Source: RGIG3135 sp964477115
GTDB taxonomy: Bacteria > Actinomycetota > Coriobacteriia > Coriobacteriales > Eggerthellaceae
DNA: 51,656 nucleotides
NCBI GenBank assembly: GCA_964477115.1
Contig: CAYZCY010000007.1
Coordinates: 1-51,656, forward strand
Direction: 5' to 3'
The notes below the pieces were generated by a model that was not told the origin of the DNA, did not search any database, and saw nothing but the letters and a program-made list of their open reading frames with translations. The position numbers and the translations under genes are program-made. Below, in pieces: positions 7,871-15,624 of this stretch (position 1 is the stretch's first letter; every line of letters begins with the position of its first letter).

Positions 7871-9445
7871 CTAAGCAAGCAGGTCTGCTCCCGTCATTTC
7901 CTCAGGAACCTCAAGGCCAATAGCATGGAGCAAGGTGGGCGCGATATCCGCCAAGCAGCCCTCCTGCGGGCGCAGGGACAACTCCTTACCCGAAGCATCA
8001 ACGAGCAAGAAGGGCACCTGAGCCGTGGTATGGGCGGTATGGGGCGAGCCGTCTTCAGCGATCATCTTGTCGGCATTGCCGTGGTCTGCCGTAACGAAGG
8101 CCACGCCGCCTTTGCGCTTGATCGCATCGATGACCATACCCACGCCATGGTCCACTGCTTCAACAGCCGAGACAGTCGCAGGGATGACACCCGTATGGCC
8201 GACCATATCGCAATTGGCAAAGTTGACGATGTAGACATCGGCCCTGTCCGCATCAATGGCATCAACCAAGCTTTGCGCAACCTCAGGACCGCTCATTTCG
8301 GGCTGAAGGTCATAGGTGGCAACCTTGGGGGAAGCGATCAGCACGCGTTCCTCCCCCTCCTTCAGCTGCTCTATGCCGCCGTTCAGGAAGAAGGTTACGT
8401 GCGCGTATTTTTCCGTTTCGGCTATGTGCAGTTGCCTCAAGCCGGCCTCTGCCAAAACATCGGCAAGGACTCTGTCGGGGAATTCCTTCGCAAAGGCCAC
8501 GGGTGCGTTGATCTCCGGATCATACTCGGTCAGGCAGACAAAGTTGATCTCAGGCCTTCTTTTGCGCTCGAACCCGTAGAAGTCGCTGTCGGTCAGGGCT
8601 CGCGTGATCTCCCTGGCACGGTCGGGACGGAAGTTGAAGAATACGACGGAGTCACCATCCTTCATCCCCCGCGCGCAAAGGGAAACCGGTACCACAAACT
8701 CATCGGTAACACCCGCAGCGTAGGAAGCCTCCATAGCTTCGAGAGGCCCAAGGTCGCAAGCGCCCTCGGCATCCACCAGGCTGAGGTAAGCACGCTCGAC
8801 CCTCTCCCACCGGTTATCGCGATCCATGGCGTAATAGCGTCCGGAAATGCTTGCAATCTGCACATGGCAGCTGCCCGCAGGATCAGAGCACGACATCTGT
8901 TCAATCTTGTCCATGAGCTCGGCAACATAACGAGCACCACTCGAAGGCGGAACGTCACGACCGTCCATGAAGCAGTGAACCATGATCTTAGGAACACCAG
9001 CATCCCGCGCAGCTTGAATGAGCGCATATAGGTGCTCGTTTGAAGAGTGAACGCCGCCGTCGGATAAAAGCCCCATGAAGTGCAGCGCAGCCCCCGGAGC
9101 GCACGCCTTCTCAAAGGCGTGCATAAGGACGGGGTTTTTGCATATCGAGCCATCACGACAGGCGTTGTTAATACGCGTTAGCTCCTGAAATACCACGCGT
9201 CCGGCACCGATGTTGAGGTGACCGACCTCGGAATTGCCCATCTGACCATCGGGAAGGCCAACGGCCTGCCCAGAGGCATCGAGTTTGGTCCACGAGTGAC
9301 GCGCGAACAGCTCATCGAGCACGGGTGTCTTGGCAAGGGAGATAGCGTTTCCCTTGCCTGCATCAGAGAGGCCGTAACCATCCATGATGATAAGGCAAGC
9401 CGGGGAAACGAGCTTATCCTTGCTCACTGAAGATTCCTTTAGCAT
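7871..9445 (-). CDS. gpmI: 2,3-bisphosphoglycerate-independent phosphoglycerate mutase
   Basis: A 524-residue enzyme that interconverts 3- and 2-phosphoglycerate in cytosolic glycolysis/gluconeogenesis. It belongs to the alkaline-phosphatase superfamily and uses two metal ions, usually Mn. Visible sites are the metal ligand Asp22 in IIMDGYG, the phosphorylated Ser72 in MGNSEVGH, the CFMDGRD substrate loop and late TADHGNAD metal ligands. Length is normal for the family (~510). The ATG overlaps the tpiA stop as TAATG, so translation is coupled. The N-terminus is about ten residues longer than usual. Confidence 0.96.
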   Translation of the reverse strand: MLKESSVSKDKLVSPACLIIMDGYGLSDAGKGNAISLAKTPVLDELFARHSWTKLDASGQAVGLPDGQMGNSEVGHLNIGAGRVVFQELTRINNACRDGSICKNPVLMHAFEKACAPGAALHFMGLLSDGGVHSSNEHLYALIQAARDAGVPKIMVHCFMDGRDVPPSSGARYVAELMDKIEQMSCSDPAGSCHVQIASISGRYYAMDRDNRWERVERAYLSLVDAEGACDLGPLEAMEASYAAGVTDEFVVPVSLCARGMKDGDSVVFFNFRPDRAREITRALTDSDFYGFERKRRPEINFVCLTEYDPEINAPVAFAKEFPDRVLADVLAEAGLRQLHIAETEKYAHVTFFLNGGIEQLKEGEERVLIASPKVATYDLQPEMSGPEVAQSLVDAIDADRADVYIVNFANCDMVGHTGVIPATVSAVEAVDHGVGMVIDAIKRKGGVAFVTADHGNADKMIAEDGSPHTAHTTAQVPFLLVDASGKELSLRPQEGCLADIAPTLLHAIGLEVPEEMTGADLLA

Positions 9446-10218
9446 TACAGGGCAGCCTTTACGATCTGTATGAAGGACTGGGACTTAAGGCTCGCACCGC
9501 CGATGAGGCCGCCGTCAATATCGGGCATGGCAAGCAAAAGCTCGGCGTTGCCTTCGTTCATCGATCCACCGTAGAGCACGCGCACAGCGGAAGCCACCCC
9601 ATCCCCGTACATGTCGGAAAGCACCGCTCGAACGGCAGCGCACACTTCCTGAGCCTGCTCAGGCGTGGCAGTGCGACCCGTTCCAATTGCCCAAATGGGC
9701 TCGTAGGCAACGACGCACTCAGCAGCAGCGGCATCCTCTACGCCGGCAAAGGCGGCGCGCACCTGGGCGGATACGTACTCGAGATAGCTTTGGTCATCAC
9801 GGACGGAAAGAGACTCGCCCACGCACACGATGGGCTTTATACCTGCAGCAATCAGGGCCTTGATCTTGAGATTTACCTCTTCGTTGGTCTCGCCGAAGAT
9901 GTTGCGACGCTCTGAATGACCGACGATGCAGTATTCGCAGCCGATATCCTTGAGCATCCCTGCGGAAATCTCGCCAGTATAGGCACCGCTTTCCTTCCAG
10001 TAGACATTCTGAGCGCCCACCGCAACATCTATGCGATCAAACTCGAGGACGGTTTTGACGGGCTTCAAATCAACGAAAGGCGGGCAGAGGGCCACGTCAA
10101 GGTGATGGGACCAATCGCGCTCGAAGCGGTTGCTGATCTCCTGAGCCAAGACAACGGCCTCGGGGATGGTGTTGTTCATCTTCCAATTACCGGCAATGAG
10201 CTTTCTTCTCTTCTGCAT
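9445..10218 (-). CDS. tpiA: Triosephosphate isomerase
   Basis: A 257-residue TIM-barrel enzyme interconverting dihydroxyacetone phosphate and glyceraldehyde 3-phosphate. Catalytic residues are visible: Lys13 in GNWKMN, His101 in VGHSERR and Glu173 in AYEPIWAIGTG. The phosphate-gripping YGGSMNEGNA and GGLIGGASL loops are near the end. It lies third in the gap-pgk-tpi-gpmI operon, nine bases after pgk, and overlaps gpmI by one base. Confidence 0.97.
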   Translation of the reverse strand: MQKRRKLIAGNWKMNNTIPEAVVLAQEISNRFERDWSHHLDVALCPPFVDLKPVKTVLEFDRIDVAVGAQNVYWKESGAYTGEISAGMLKDIGCEYCIVGHSERRNIFGETNEEVNLKIKALIAAGIKPIVCVGESLSVRDDQSYLEYVSAQVRAAFAGVEDAAAAECVVAYEPIWAIGTGRTATPEQAQEVCAAVRAVLSDMYGDGVASAVRVLYGGSMNEGNAELLLAMPDIDGGLIGGASLKSQSFIQIVKAAL

Positions 10219-10227
10219 AAAAGCCTC

Positions 10228-11412
10228 CTATCGCTCAAGAGCCTTGACGCCGGGCAGCTCCTCGCCCTGAACAAGTTCCATGGATGCACCGCCGCCTGTA
10301 GAGATGAAGGTCATCTTGTCGGCAAGGTCGAACTTGTTAACCGCGGCAACGCTGTCGCCACCGCCGATGATGGTATCGGCGGCAGCGTTATCGGCAACGG
10401 CGAGCGCCACAGCCTTGGTGCCGGTCTCAAAGGCCTGCATCTCAAAGACGCCCATGGGACCGTTCCAGAAAACCGAGGAGGCCTCGGCAATAGCATCGCA
10501 GTACAGACGAGCAGTCTCAGGACCAATGTCAAGACCCATCATATCCTCGGGAATATCATCAACCGATACGGTGGCGGTTGCGGCATCTTCTGCGAAGCGA
10601 TCTGCGACGACGACGTCAACGGGAAGAAGAAGCTTCACACCCTTTTTCTCAGCCTTTGCCATCATGTCAGCCGCGCGGCTCACCCAGTCTTCTTCCTTGA
10701 GAGAGATGCCCACCTTCTTCCCTTGGGAAAGAAGGAAGGTAAAGCACATGCCGCCACCGATGATGAGGGTGTCGGCCTTGTCCATGAGCGCATCGATGAC
10801 CTTGATTTTGTCGGAAACCTTAGAGCCGCCCAAGATGGCGACGAAGGGGCGCTTGGGCTCGTCGAGCATGCCGGTAAGGGTGGCTACCTCGCGCTCCATG
10901 AGATATCCGGCATAAGCGGGGAGCAGCTCGGCGACACCGGCGGTAGACGCATGAGCGCGATGCGCGGTGCCAAAGGCGTCGTTGACGTAAAGCTCGCCAA
11001 GAGCCGCAAGCTCCTTGCAGAATTCGGGGTCGTTCTTCTTCTCGCGCTTGTCGAAGCGAAGGTTTTCGATGACAAGAATCTGACCGTCTTCGAGGGCGGC
11101 AGCTTTAGCTTGAGCATCTTCACCCACCGTATCGGCGGCAAACTGCACGGGAACGCCGAGGATCTCGGAGAGCTTGCGCGCTGCGGGCTCAAGAGTGAAC
11201 TCAGCTTCGAATCCGGTTCCAGAGGGACGGCCGCGATGGCTCATGAGAATAACGCGCGCGCCCTGCTCGACAAGCTTCTCGATAGTGGGAAGAGCGGCGA
11301 TGATACGCGTAGCGTCAGTGACGACGCCGTCCTTGATCGGGACGTTGAAGTCGACGCGAACAAGAACGCGCTTGCCTGCTGCATTGATAGAATCGATGGT
11401 ATTGACAGCCAT
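10228..11412 (-). CDS. pgk: Phosphoglycerate kinase
   Basis: A 394-residue kinase making ATP from 1,3-bisphosphoglycerate. The N-lobe substrate motif RVDFNVP and RVILMSHRGRP are present, as are the C-lobe nucleotide loop AILGGSKVSDK and the late IGGGDS. The start at 11412 has AAGGAG upstream and matches the family N-terminus. A 19-residue upstream extension in the same frame is rejected. It lies about 60 bases after gap. Confidence 0.97.
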   Translation of the reverse strand: MAVNTIDSINAAGKRVLVRVDFNVPIKDGVVTDATRIIAALPTIEKLVEQGARVILMSHRGRPSGTGFEAEFTLEPAARKLSEILGVPVQFAADTVGEDAQAKAAALEDGQILVIENLRFDKREKKNDPEFCKELAALGELYVNDAFGTAHRAHASTAGVAELLPAYAGYLMEREVATLTGMLDEPKRPFVAILGGSKVSDKIKVIDALMDKADTLIIGGGMCFTFLLSQGKKVGISLKEEDWVSRAADMMAKAEKKGVKLLLPVDVVVADRFAEDAATATVSVDDIPEDMMGLDIGPETARLYCDAIAEASSVFWNGPMGVFEMQAFETGTKAVALAVADNAAADTIIGGGDSVAAVNKFDLADKMTFISTGGGASMELVQGEELPGVKALER

Positions 11413-11474
11413 AAACAACTCCTTACATAAGAGAACGAGCGGCACAAAGCCGCCCGTTCGTATAGTCATGCGGT

Positions 11475-12476
11475 TTAGAGAAGGATCTTTACCAGATCCT
11501 TGATACGGCTAGCGTAGCCCCATTCGTTGTCGTACCAGGCAACGCACTTAACCATGTTGGAGCCGCCGCCCATAACCATGGTGAGCTGGGCGTCAAAAGT
11601 TGCAGATGCGGGCTCGCCGACAACGTCGATGGAAACAATGGGGTCCTCGGTGTAAACCAAAACGCCATCGAGGGGGCCTTCCGCGGCCGCCTTGACGGCT
11701 GCGTTGACTTCCTCAATGCTAACCTCACGGGCAAGTTCGGCGGTAAAGTCGATCATGGAACCGTCCTGAACCGGGACACGCGTGGTGAAGCCGTCCAGCT
11801 TGCCATCGAGCTCGGGGAGAACGCAGCCGATGGAGCGAGCAGCGTCATTGGCAAGCGGAATCATGGACATCGCTGCGGCGCGAGCGCGGCGGAGATCCTT
11901 ATGGGGAAGGTCAAGAATCTTCTGGTCATTGGTATATGCATGAATGGAGTTCATGTAGCCGCGGTCAACGCCAAACTCATCGGAGAGGACCTTGACGATA
12001 GGTGCAAGGGCGTTGCCAACGCAGGAAGAACCGGAGACGACGTGATGCTTTTCGGCGTCATATGCGTCGTTGTTTACGCCATAGACCAAGGTGATGTCAG
12101 CGTTTTCAGAAGCCTCGGTGATGAGAACCTTCTTGGCGCCGGCCTCGATGTGAGCCTTCGCCTTGTCAGCATCGGTGAAAACGCCCGTCGACTCGACGAC
12201 AACCTCAACGCCAAGCTCGCCCCAGGGAAGGTTGGCGGGCTCGCGGTCATTGAGGACCTTCACTTCACGACCCGCAACAATGAAGCCCTCTTCGGTGACC
12301 TCGAGGTCCTTGAAAGCACGGCCATGGTTGGAGTCGTATTTCAGAAGATGAGCCAAGGCGGCAATGCTGCCAAGGTCATTGACCGCAACAACCTCGATAT
12401 CGGGATCGTTGACCATTGCGCGGAACGCGAGGCGACCGATACGCCCGAATCCATTGATGCCTACCTTTACTGCCAT
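11475..12476 (-). CDS. gap: Glyceraldehyde-3-phosphate dehydrogenase, atypical active-site motif
   Basis: A 333-residue phosphorylating GAPDH by overall sequence: GINGFGRIGR dinucleotide fold at the N-terminus, Asp34 favouring NAD, catalytic Cys152, His179 in HAYTNDQ, HKDLRRARAA, and WYDNEWGY near the end. It departs from the norm at the phosphate sites. The usual ASCTTNCLAP is SSCVGNALAP, and the usual IPTSTGAA is IPLANDAA, so the Thr residues contacting inorganic phosphate are missing. AAAGGGGA precedes the ATG at 12476, and a 33-residue upstream extension in frame is rejected. First gene of the glycolytic operon. Confidence 0.93.
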   Translation of the reverse strand: MAVKVGINGFGRIGRLAFRAMVNDPDIEVVAVNDLGSIAALAHLLKYDSNHGRAFKDLEVTEEGFIVAGREVKVLNDREPANLPWGELGVEVVVESTGVFTDADKAKAHIEAGAKKVLITEASENADITLVYGVNNDAYDAEKHHVVSGSSCVGNALAPIVKVLSDEFGVDRGYMNSIHAYTNDQKILDLPHKDLRRARAAAMSMIPLANDAARSIGCVLPELDGKLDGFTTRVPVQDGSMIDFTAELAREVSIEEVNAAVKAAAEGPLDGVLVYTEDPIVSIDVVGEPASATFDAQLTMVMGGGSNMVKCVAWYDNEWGYASRIKDLVKILL

Positions 12477-12493
12477 TCGTATCCCCTTTCGTA

Positions 12494-12523
12494 AAGATAC
12501 TCTTAACCACGATTCCGTAGCAA
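12494..12523 (-). promoter_or_regulatory. Possible promoter of gap operon
   Basis: On the minus strand, TTGCTA (12518-12523), 18 bases, then TATCTT (12494-12499), about 18 bases before the ATG. Consensus match is moderate. Read-through from whiA is also possible. Confidence 0.45.
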
Positions 12524-12586
12524 TATGTGTCATATGCGCCCCCAGGAGGGCATGCATGCGCAAGCCTGCGCACACCTTATGCGAGT

Positions 12587-13519
12587 TTAACGCTCGGCGT
12601 CTTTGGCCATTTGCTCTATTCGGCGAACGCGATGGTACACAGCTGATTTGGACAAGGGAGGATTAGCGTACTCCCCAAGCTCCTTTAAGGAGGCATCCGG
12701 ATGCTTGACGCGCAGCTTAATGAAATCCTGCAAAGCCGGCGGTAGGTTATCCATGCCGTAGTGCTCAAGGACGGTGCGAATAGCGAAGAGCTGGTCAACG
12801 GCTGCATTCGAGGCTTTCTGCCTGTTTGCCACCTCGGCATTCACCATACGGTTCACGTCATTGCGAACGCTTTTCACCACGCGCTCCTCTTCCATGCGAA
12901 GAGCGGCCTGATGCGCACCCGTGCACGCGAGAAACTCAAGGATGGATGTTCCGCTTTTAAGGTAAACCATGTACGAGTTACGGCGATTCATGATCTTGGC
13001 ATGAATATCGCGCTCCTCGAGGAGCTCTACGATGTCTCGGGCGAGCGACTCCGACTCGACGGTGATCTCAAAGTGAAAGTCGCTGCGAGGGTTGGATATG
13101 AATCCGCTGCCGAGGAAAGTGCCCCTCAGGTAGGCGGCAGCACAGCAGCGCTTTCTCGTAAGCGATGGATGAATACCCAGCTCCAAGCCACCGTCCTCGG
13201 ACAGAACGCCCATGTCGCGCAAAGCGCCCGCAAGCGCCGGCTGCGCCGGAACCTCGATCAGGTAGTTCGGTGTTTTGTGAAGCACGCTGCGACGCACCGT
13301 GAGCTCGGTCTTAAGCTGGTAGAGCGAATGAAGGAGCTTGATGATCAAGCGAGCAACGGAAGGCACATCCGTCGCCACCTCCATGCGATATCGACCAGGA
13401 CCGCTCACGAACAGCGTTCCCTCGATTCGAACCAAAGCCGCCAGGGTTGCCTTCTCGCAATGAGAACACTCGGGCAGCACGCGTGCCAGCTCGTCTTTTA
13501 CCTGCGACGTGAACGACAT
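12587..13519 (-). CDS. whiA: Sporulation/division regulator WhiA
   Basis: A 310-residue DNA-binding protein of the WhiA family (DUF199), with a degenerate LAGLIDADG homing-endonuclease-like N-terminal domain and a C-terminal helix-turn-helix (about 225-305, including the SLKELGEYANPPLSKSAVYH region). In streptomycetes it controls sporulation genes; in non-sporulating Gram-positives it affects chromosome segregation and division. The start is supported by GGAG. It overlaps the end of yvcK by 22 bases. Its place after rapZ-yvcK is the conserved order in Firmicutes and Actinobacteria. Confidence 0.95.
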   Translation of the reverse strand: MSFTSQVKDELARVLPECSHCEKATLAALVRIEGTLFVSGPGRYRMEVATDVPSVARLIIKLLHSLYQLKTELTVRRSVLHKTPNYLIEVPAQPALAGALRDMGVLSEDGGLELGIHPSLTRKRCCAAAYLRGTFLGSGFISNPRSDFHFEITVESESLARDIVELLEERDIHAKIMNRRNSYMVYLKSGTSILEFLACTGAHQAALRMEEERVVKSVRNDVNRMVNAEVANRQKASNAAVDQLFAIRTVLEHYGMDNLPPALQDFIKLRVKHPDASLKELGEYANPPLSKSAVYHRVRRIEQMAKDAER

Positions 13520-14646
13520 AACCTGATTACTCCTCCAAAAGCCTCACGCAGCGCGAGGGGCGCATGCCACGTGGGATGATCGCGATCGGCAAGATCGCGC
13601 AAAATGACAACCGGTCCCATCGCCTGAAGCGCCAGCATGTCCTCATACGTTAGATCGACCGAACGCACGCGAGCAGCATCGCTGATAACCGCCGAAGAAA
13701 CGCCACCGGGCGCATCTGAGGGCACTACCGAATCCTTGAGCAGACGATCGGGCGAGCACGCCTCCGAGCGAAGCGGCTTATCCGAATGGATGAGCACGTA
13801 GTCGATAAGACCGTCCATGCCGTGTTCGATGAGAGCCTCGACATGTTCGCGTGCAGTAAGCCCCCAGGTTTCACCCTGCACGTCGGCAAGCGAACACACG
13901 AAAAGCACGCGGCCTCGAGACTCGCGAATCGCATCGATCACTCCGGGGATGAGCAAATTGGGAATGATGGAAGTAAACAGAGAACCAGGCCCCAAGACAA
14001 TGAGGTCGGCGCTTTTAATGGCCTCGAGCGCAGGCGTATAGGGCGCAATCACACCCCCCTCACCGTGAAGCTCCACGTGCTCGAGGGCGGTCTTGGACTT
14101 GCATGCGGCAGCCTGGCCTTCGAGCAGTCGCCCGTCTCTGGTGCGTGCGGACAAGGTAACGTGATCGAGCGTAGAGGGGTACACATGACCTCGCGCGTCA
14201 ACCAAACGTTCGCATACGGCAATCGCCTCGGGGAAAGAACCCGTTGCATCTTCGAGCGCCGCCAAAAGAAGGTTTCCCAAAGTATGGTCGCTCGCTATGG
14301 CGAAGCGGTACTTGAGCGATTTCACCAAAGGATCCTGGGGGTTTCGCGCGAAGGCGACGATGCATTTACGAATGTCGCCCGGGGCGGTGACATCGGCTTC
14401 TTTGCGCAAGGCACCCGTAGACCCCCCGTCGTCGGCCATGGCGACAACGGCGCTGGTTTCCACGCCAAGCGAAAGCAGCGTGCGAATGGACACGGGAGCA
14501 CCGGTGCCGCCGCCTATGACGACAGCCTTAAACGCCTCTTGCGCAAAGGACAGATGCGCATCATCACCTGCCGATGAAACCTCATCGAGCACTTTGAAGG
14601 ATTCGGTTGAAGATGGGTCTATGCGGAAGGGCCTGCTGAACTTCAT
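13498..14646 (-). CDS. yvcK: Gluconeogenesis factor YvcK (CofD/GckR-like)
   Basis: A CofD-like Rossmann protein needed in Bacillus and mycobacteria for growth on gluconeogenic carbon and for cell-wall homeostasis; it binds UDP-sugars. It shows VVIGGGTGAPVS and MADDGGSTGALR near the N-terminal third and GPGSLFTSIIPNLL in the middle. The start is placed at 14646 (382 residues), eight bases after the rapZ stop, with GAGG at a good distance. Further upstream in-frame ATGs would run deep into rapZ. Some ~60 residues precede the core, slightly more than usual. Confidence 0.92.
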   Translation of the reverse strand: MKFSRPFRIDPSSTESFKVLDEVSSAGDDAHLSFAQEAFKAVVIGGGTGAPVSIRTLLSLGVETSAVVAMADDGGSTGALRKEADVTAPGDIRKCIVAFARNPQDPLVKSLKYRFAIASDHTLGNLLLAALEDATGSFPEAIAVCERLVDARGHVYPSTLDHVTLSARTRDGRLLEGQAAACKSKTALEHVELHGEGGVIAPYTPALEAIKSADLIVLGPGSLFTSIIPNLLIPGVIDAIRESRGRVLFVCSLADVQGETWGLTAREHVEALIEHGMDGLIDYVLIHSDKPLRSEACSPDRLLKDSVVPSDAPGGVSSAVISDAARVRSVDLTYEDMLALQAMGPVVILRDLADRDHPTWHAPLALREAFGGVIRLCRSRRR

Positions 14647-14653
14647 AGGAAGG

Positions 14654-15613
14654 CTACCTCGGATCCCCATTACCAGAGGCCTGATTCGTCTCAAGTTCAC
14701 GAGTGGATGCACGCTCTGCAAGTTTAAGATCGCGATGGGCAACGCTAACGCGATAGCCCTTGGACTTAAGGTAGTCGCCCGTAGATTCCGCCAAGGCAAC
14801 GCTTCGGTGTTGTCCGCCCGTGCAGCCGATGGCCACGGCAAGCTGCTGCTTACCTTCGCTCACATAACCAGGCATGAGAACGTCGAGCAGCTCATGCCAG
14901 CGACGACAGAACTCTATGGTCTCGTCGCGAAGCATAACGTAGTCGCGTACGGGGGCGTCCAGGCCCGTCAAAGGACGAAGTTCGGGATCATAGTAAGGGT
15001 TGGGCAAGAACCTCACGTCCATGATGAGGTCGGCATCCGAAGGGGCTCCGTGCTTGAAGCCGAAGGAGTACACGGTGACGCTCAGGCCCCTGCGCTCCTG
15101 CCCGGTAGCGAAAAGCTCGCGCAGTGTAGAGCGCAGCTTTTGGGGAAGCATGTCGGTGGTGTCGATGACGTAGTCGGCACGATCTCTGATTTCCATGAGA
15201 ATCATGCGCTCACGTTCTATACCCTGAGCGATGGTGGTGCCATCGGTGCAAAGGGGGTGACGACGGCGGCTGGATTTATAGCGGGACACCAGCTTCTCAT
15301 CGTTGGCATCGAGGAAAACCACCTTGTAGGGCACCTCACGCTTATCGAGCTCGTCGAGCTTGTCTATGAGCATGCCGAAGTAGTCTCCGTTGCGCGCGTC
15401 GCACACGACGGCAAGATGCCGATGGGCGCCCTTTTCGCCGGGAAGGCCGTTTAACTTGAGAAGATCGGTGATGAGATTGGACGGGAGATTGTCCACGCAA
15501 AAATATCCGAGATCCTCGAAAACGTGCATAGCCTCGGTGCGGCCGGCACCGCTCATACCCGTAACTATGACAAAGCTCGGCATATTCTCATATTCAGTAG
15601 TGGCATGCGACAT
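14654..15613 (-). CDS. rapZ: RNase adapter/nucleotide-binding protein RapZ (YvcJ)
   Basis: A P-loop protein of the RapZ/YvcJ family. In Escherichia coli RapZ delivers the GlmZ small RNA to RNase E; in Bacillus YvcJ hydrolyses nucleotides and affects competence. The Walker A motif is GMSGAGRT and a Walker B-like VVCDAR follows. The C-terminal RNA-binding part has the family signature GCTGGQHRSV. The ATG at 15613 (319 residues) has AGGGG five bases upstream. A GTG five codons earlier overlaps the uvrC stop (GTGA) and is the alternative. The N-terminal ~10 residues are not conserved in the family. Confidence 0.93.
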   Translation of the reverse strand: MSHATTEYENMPSFVIVTGMSGAGRTEAMHVFEDLGYFCVDNLPSNLITDLLKLNGLPGEKGAHRHLAVVCDARNGDYFGMLIDKLDELDKREVPYKVVFLDANDEKLVSRYKSSRRRHPLCTDGTTIAQGIERERMILMEIRDRADYVIDTTDMLPQKLRSTLRELFATGQERRGLSVTVYSFGFKHGAPSDADLIMDVRFLPNPYYDPELRPLTGLDAPVRDYVMLRDETIEFCRRWHELLDVLMPGYVSEGKQQLAVAIGCTGGQHRSVALAESTGDYLKSKGYRVSVAHRDLKLAERASTRELETNQASGNGDPR

Positions 15614-15624
15614 GAATACCCCTA

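Noticed and set aside
9916..11430. A 504-codon plus-strand open frame over tpiA and pgk
   Set aside because: It is the shadow of two highly expressed glycolytic genes with strong codon bias.
12477..12575. Upstream extension of the GAPDH gene by 33 codons
   Set aside because: The ATG at 12476 has a good ribosome site and gives the universal GAPDH N-terminus.
14647..14841. Longer yvcK start
   Set aside because: It would overlap rapZ by almost 190 bases. The 14646 start has GAGG and follows the rapZ stop.
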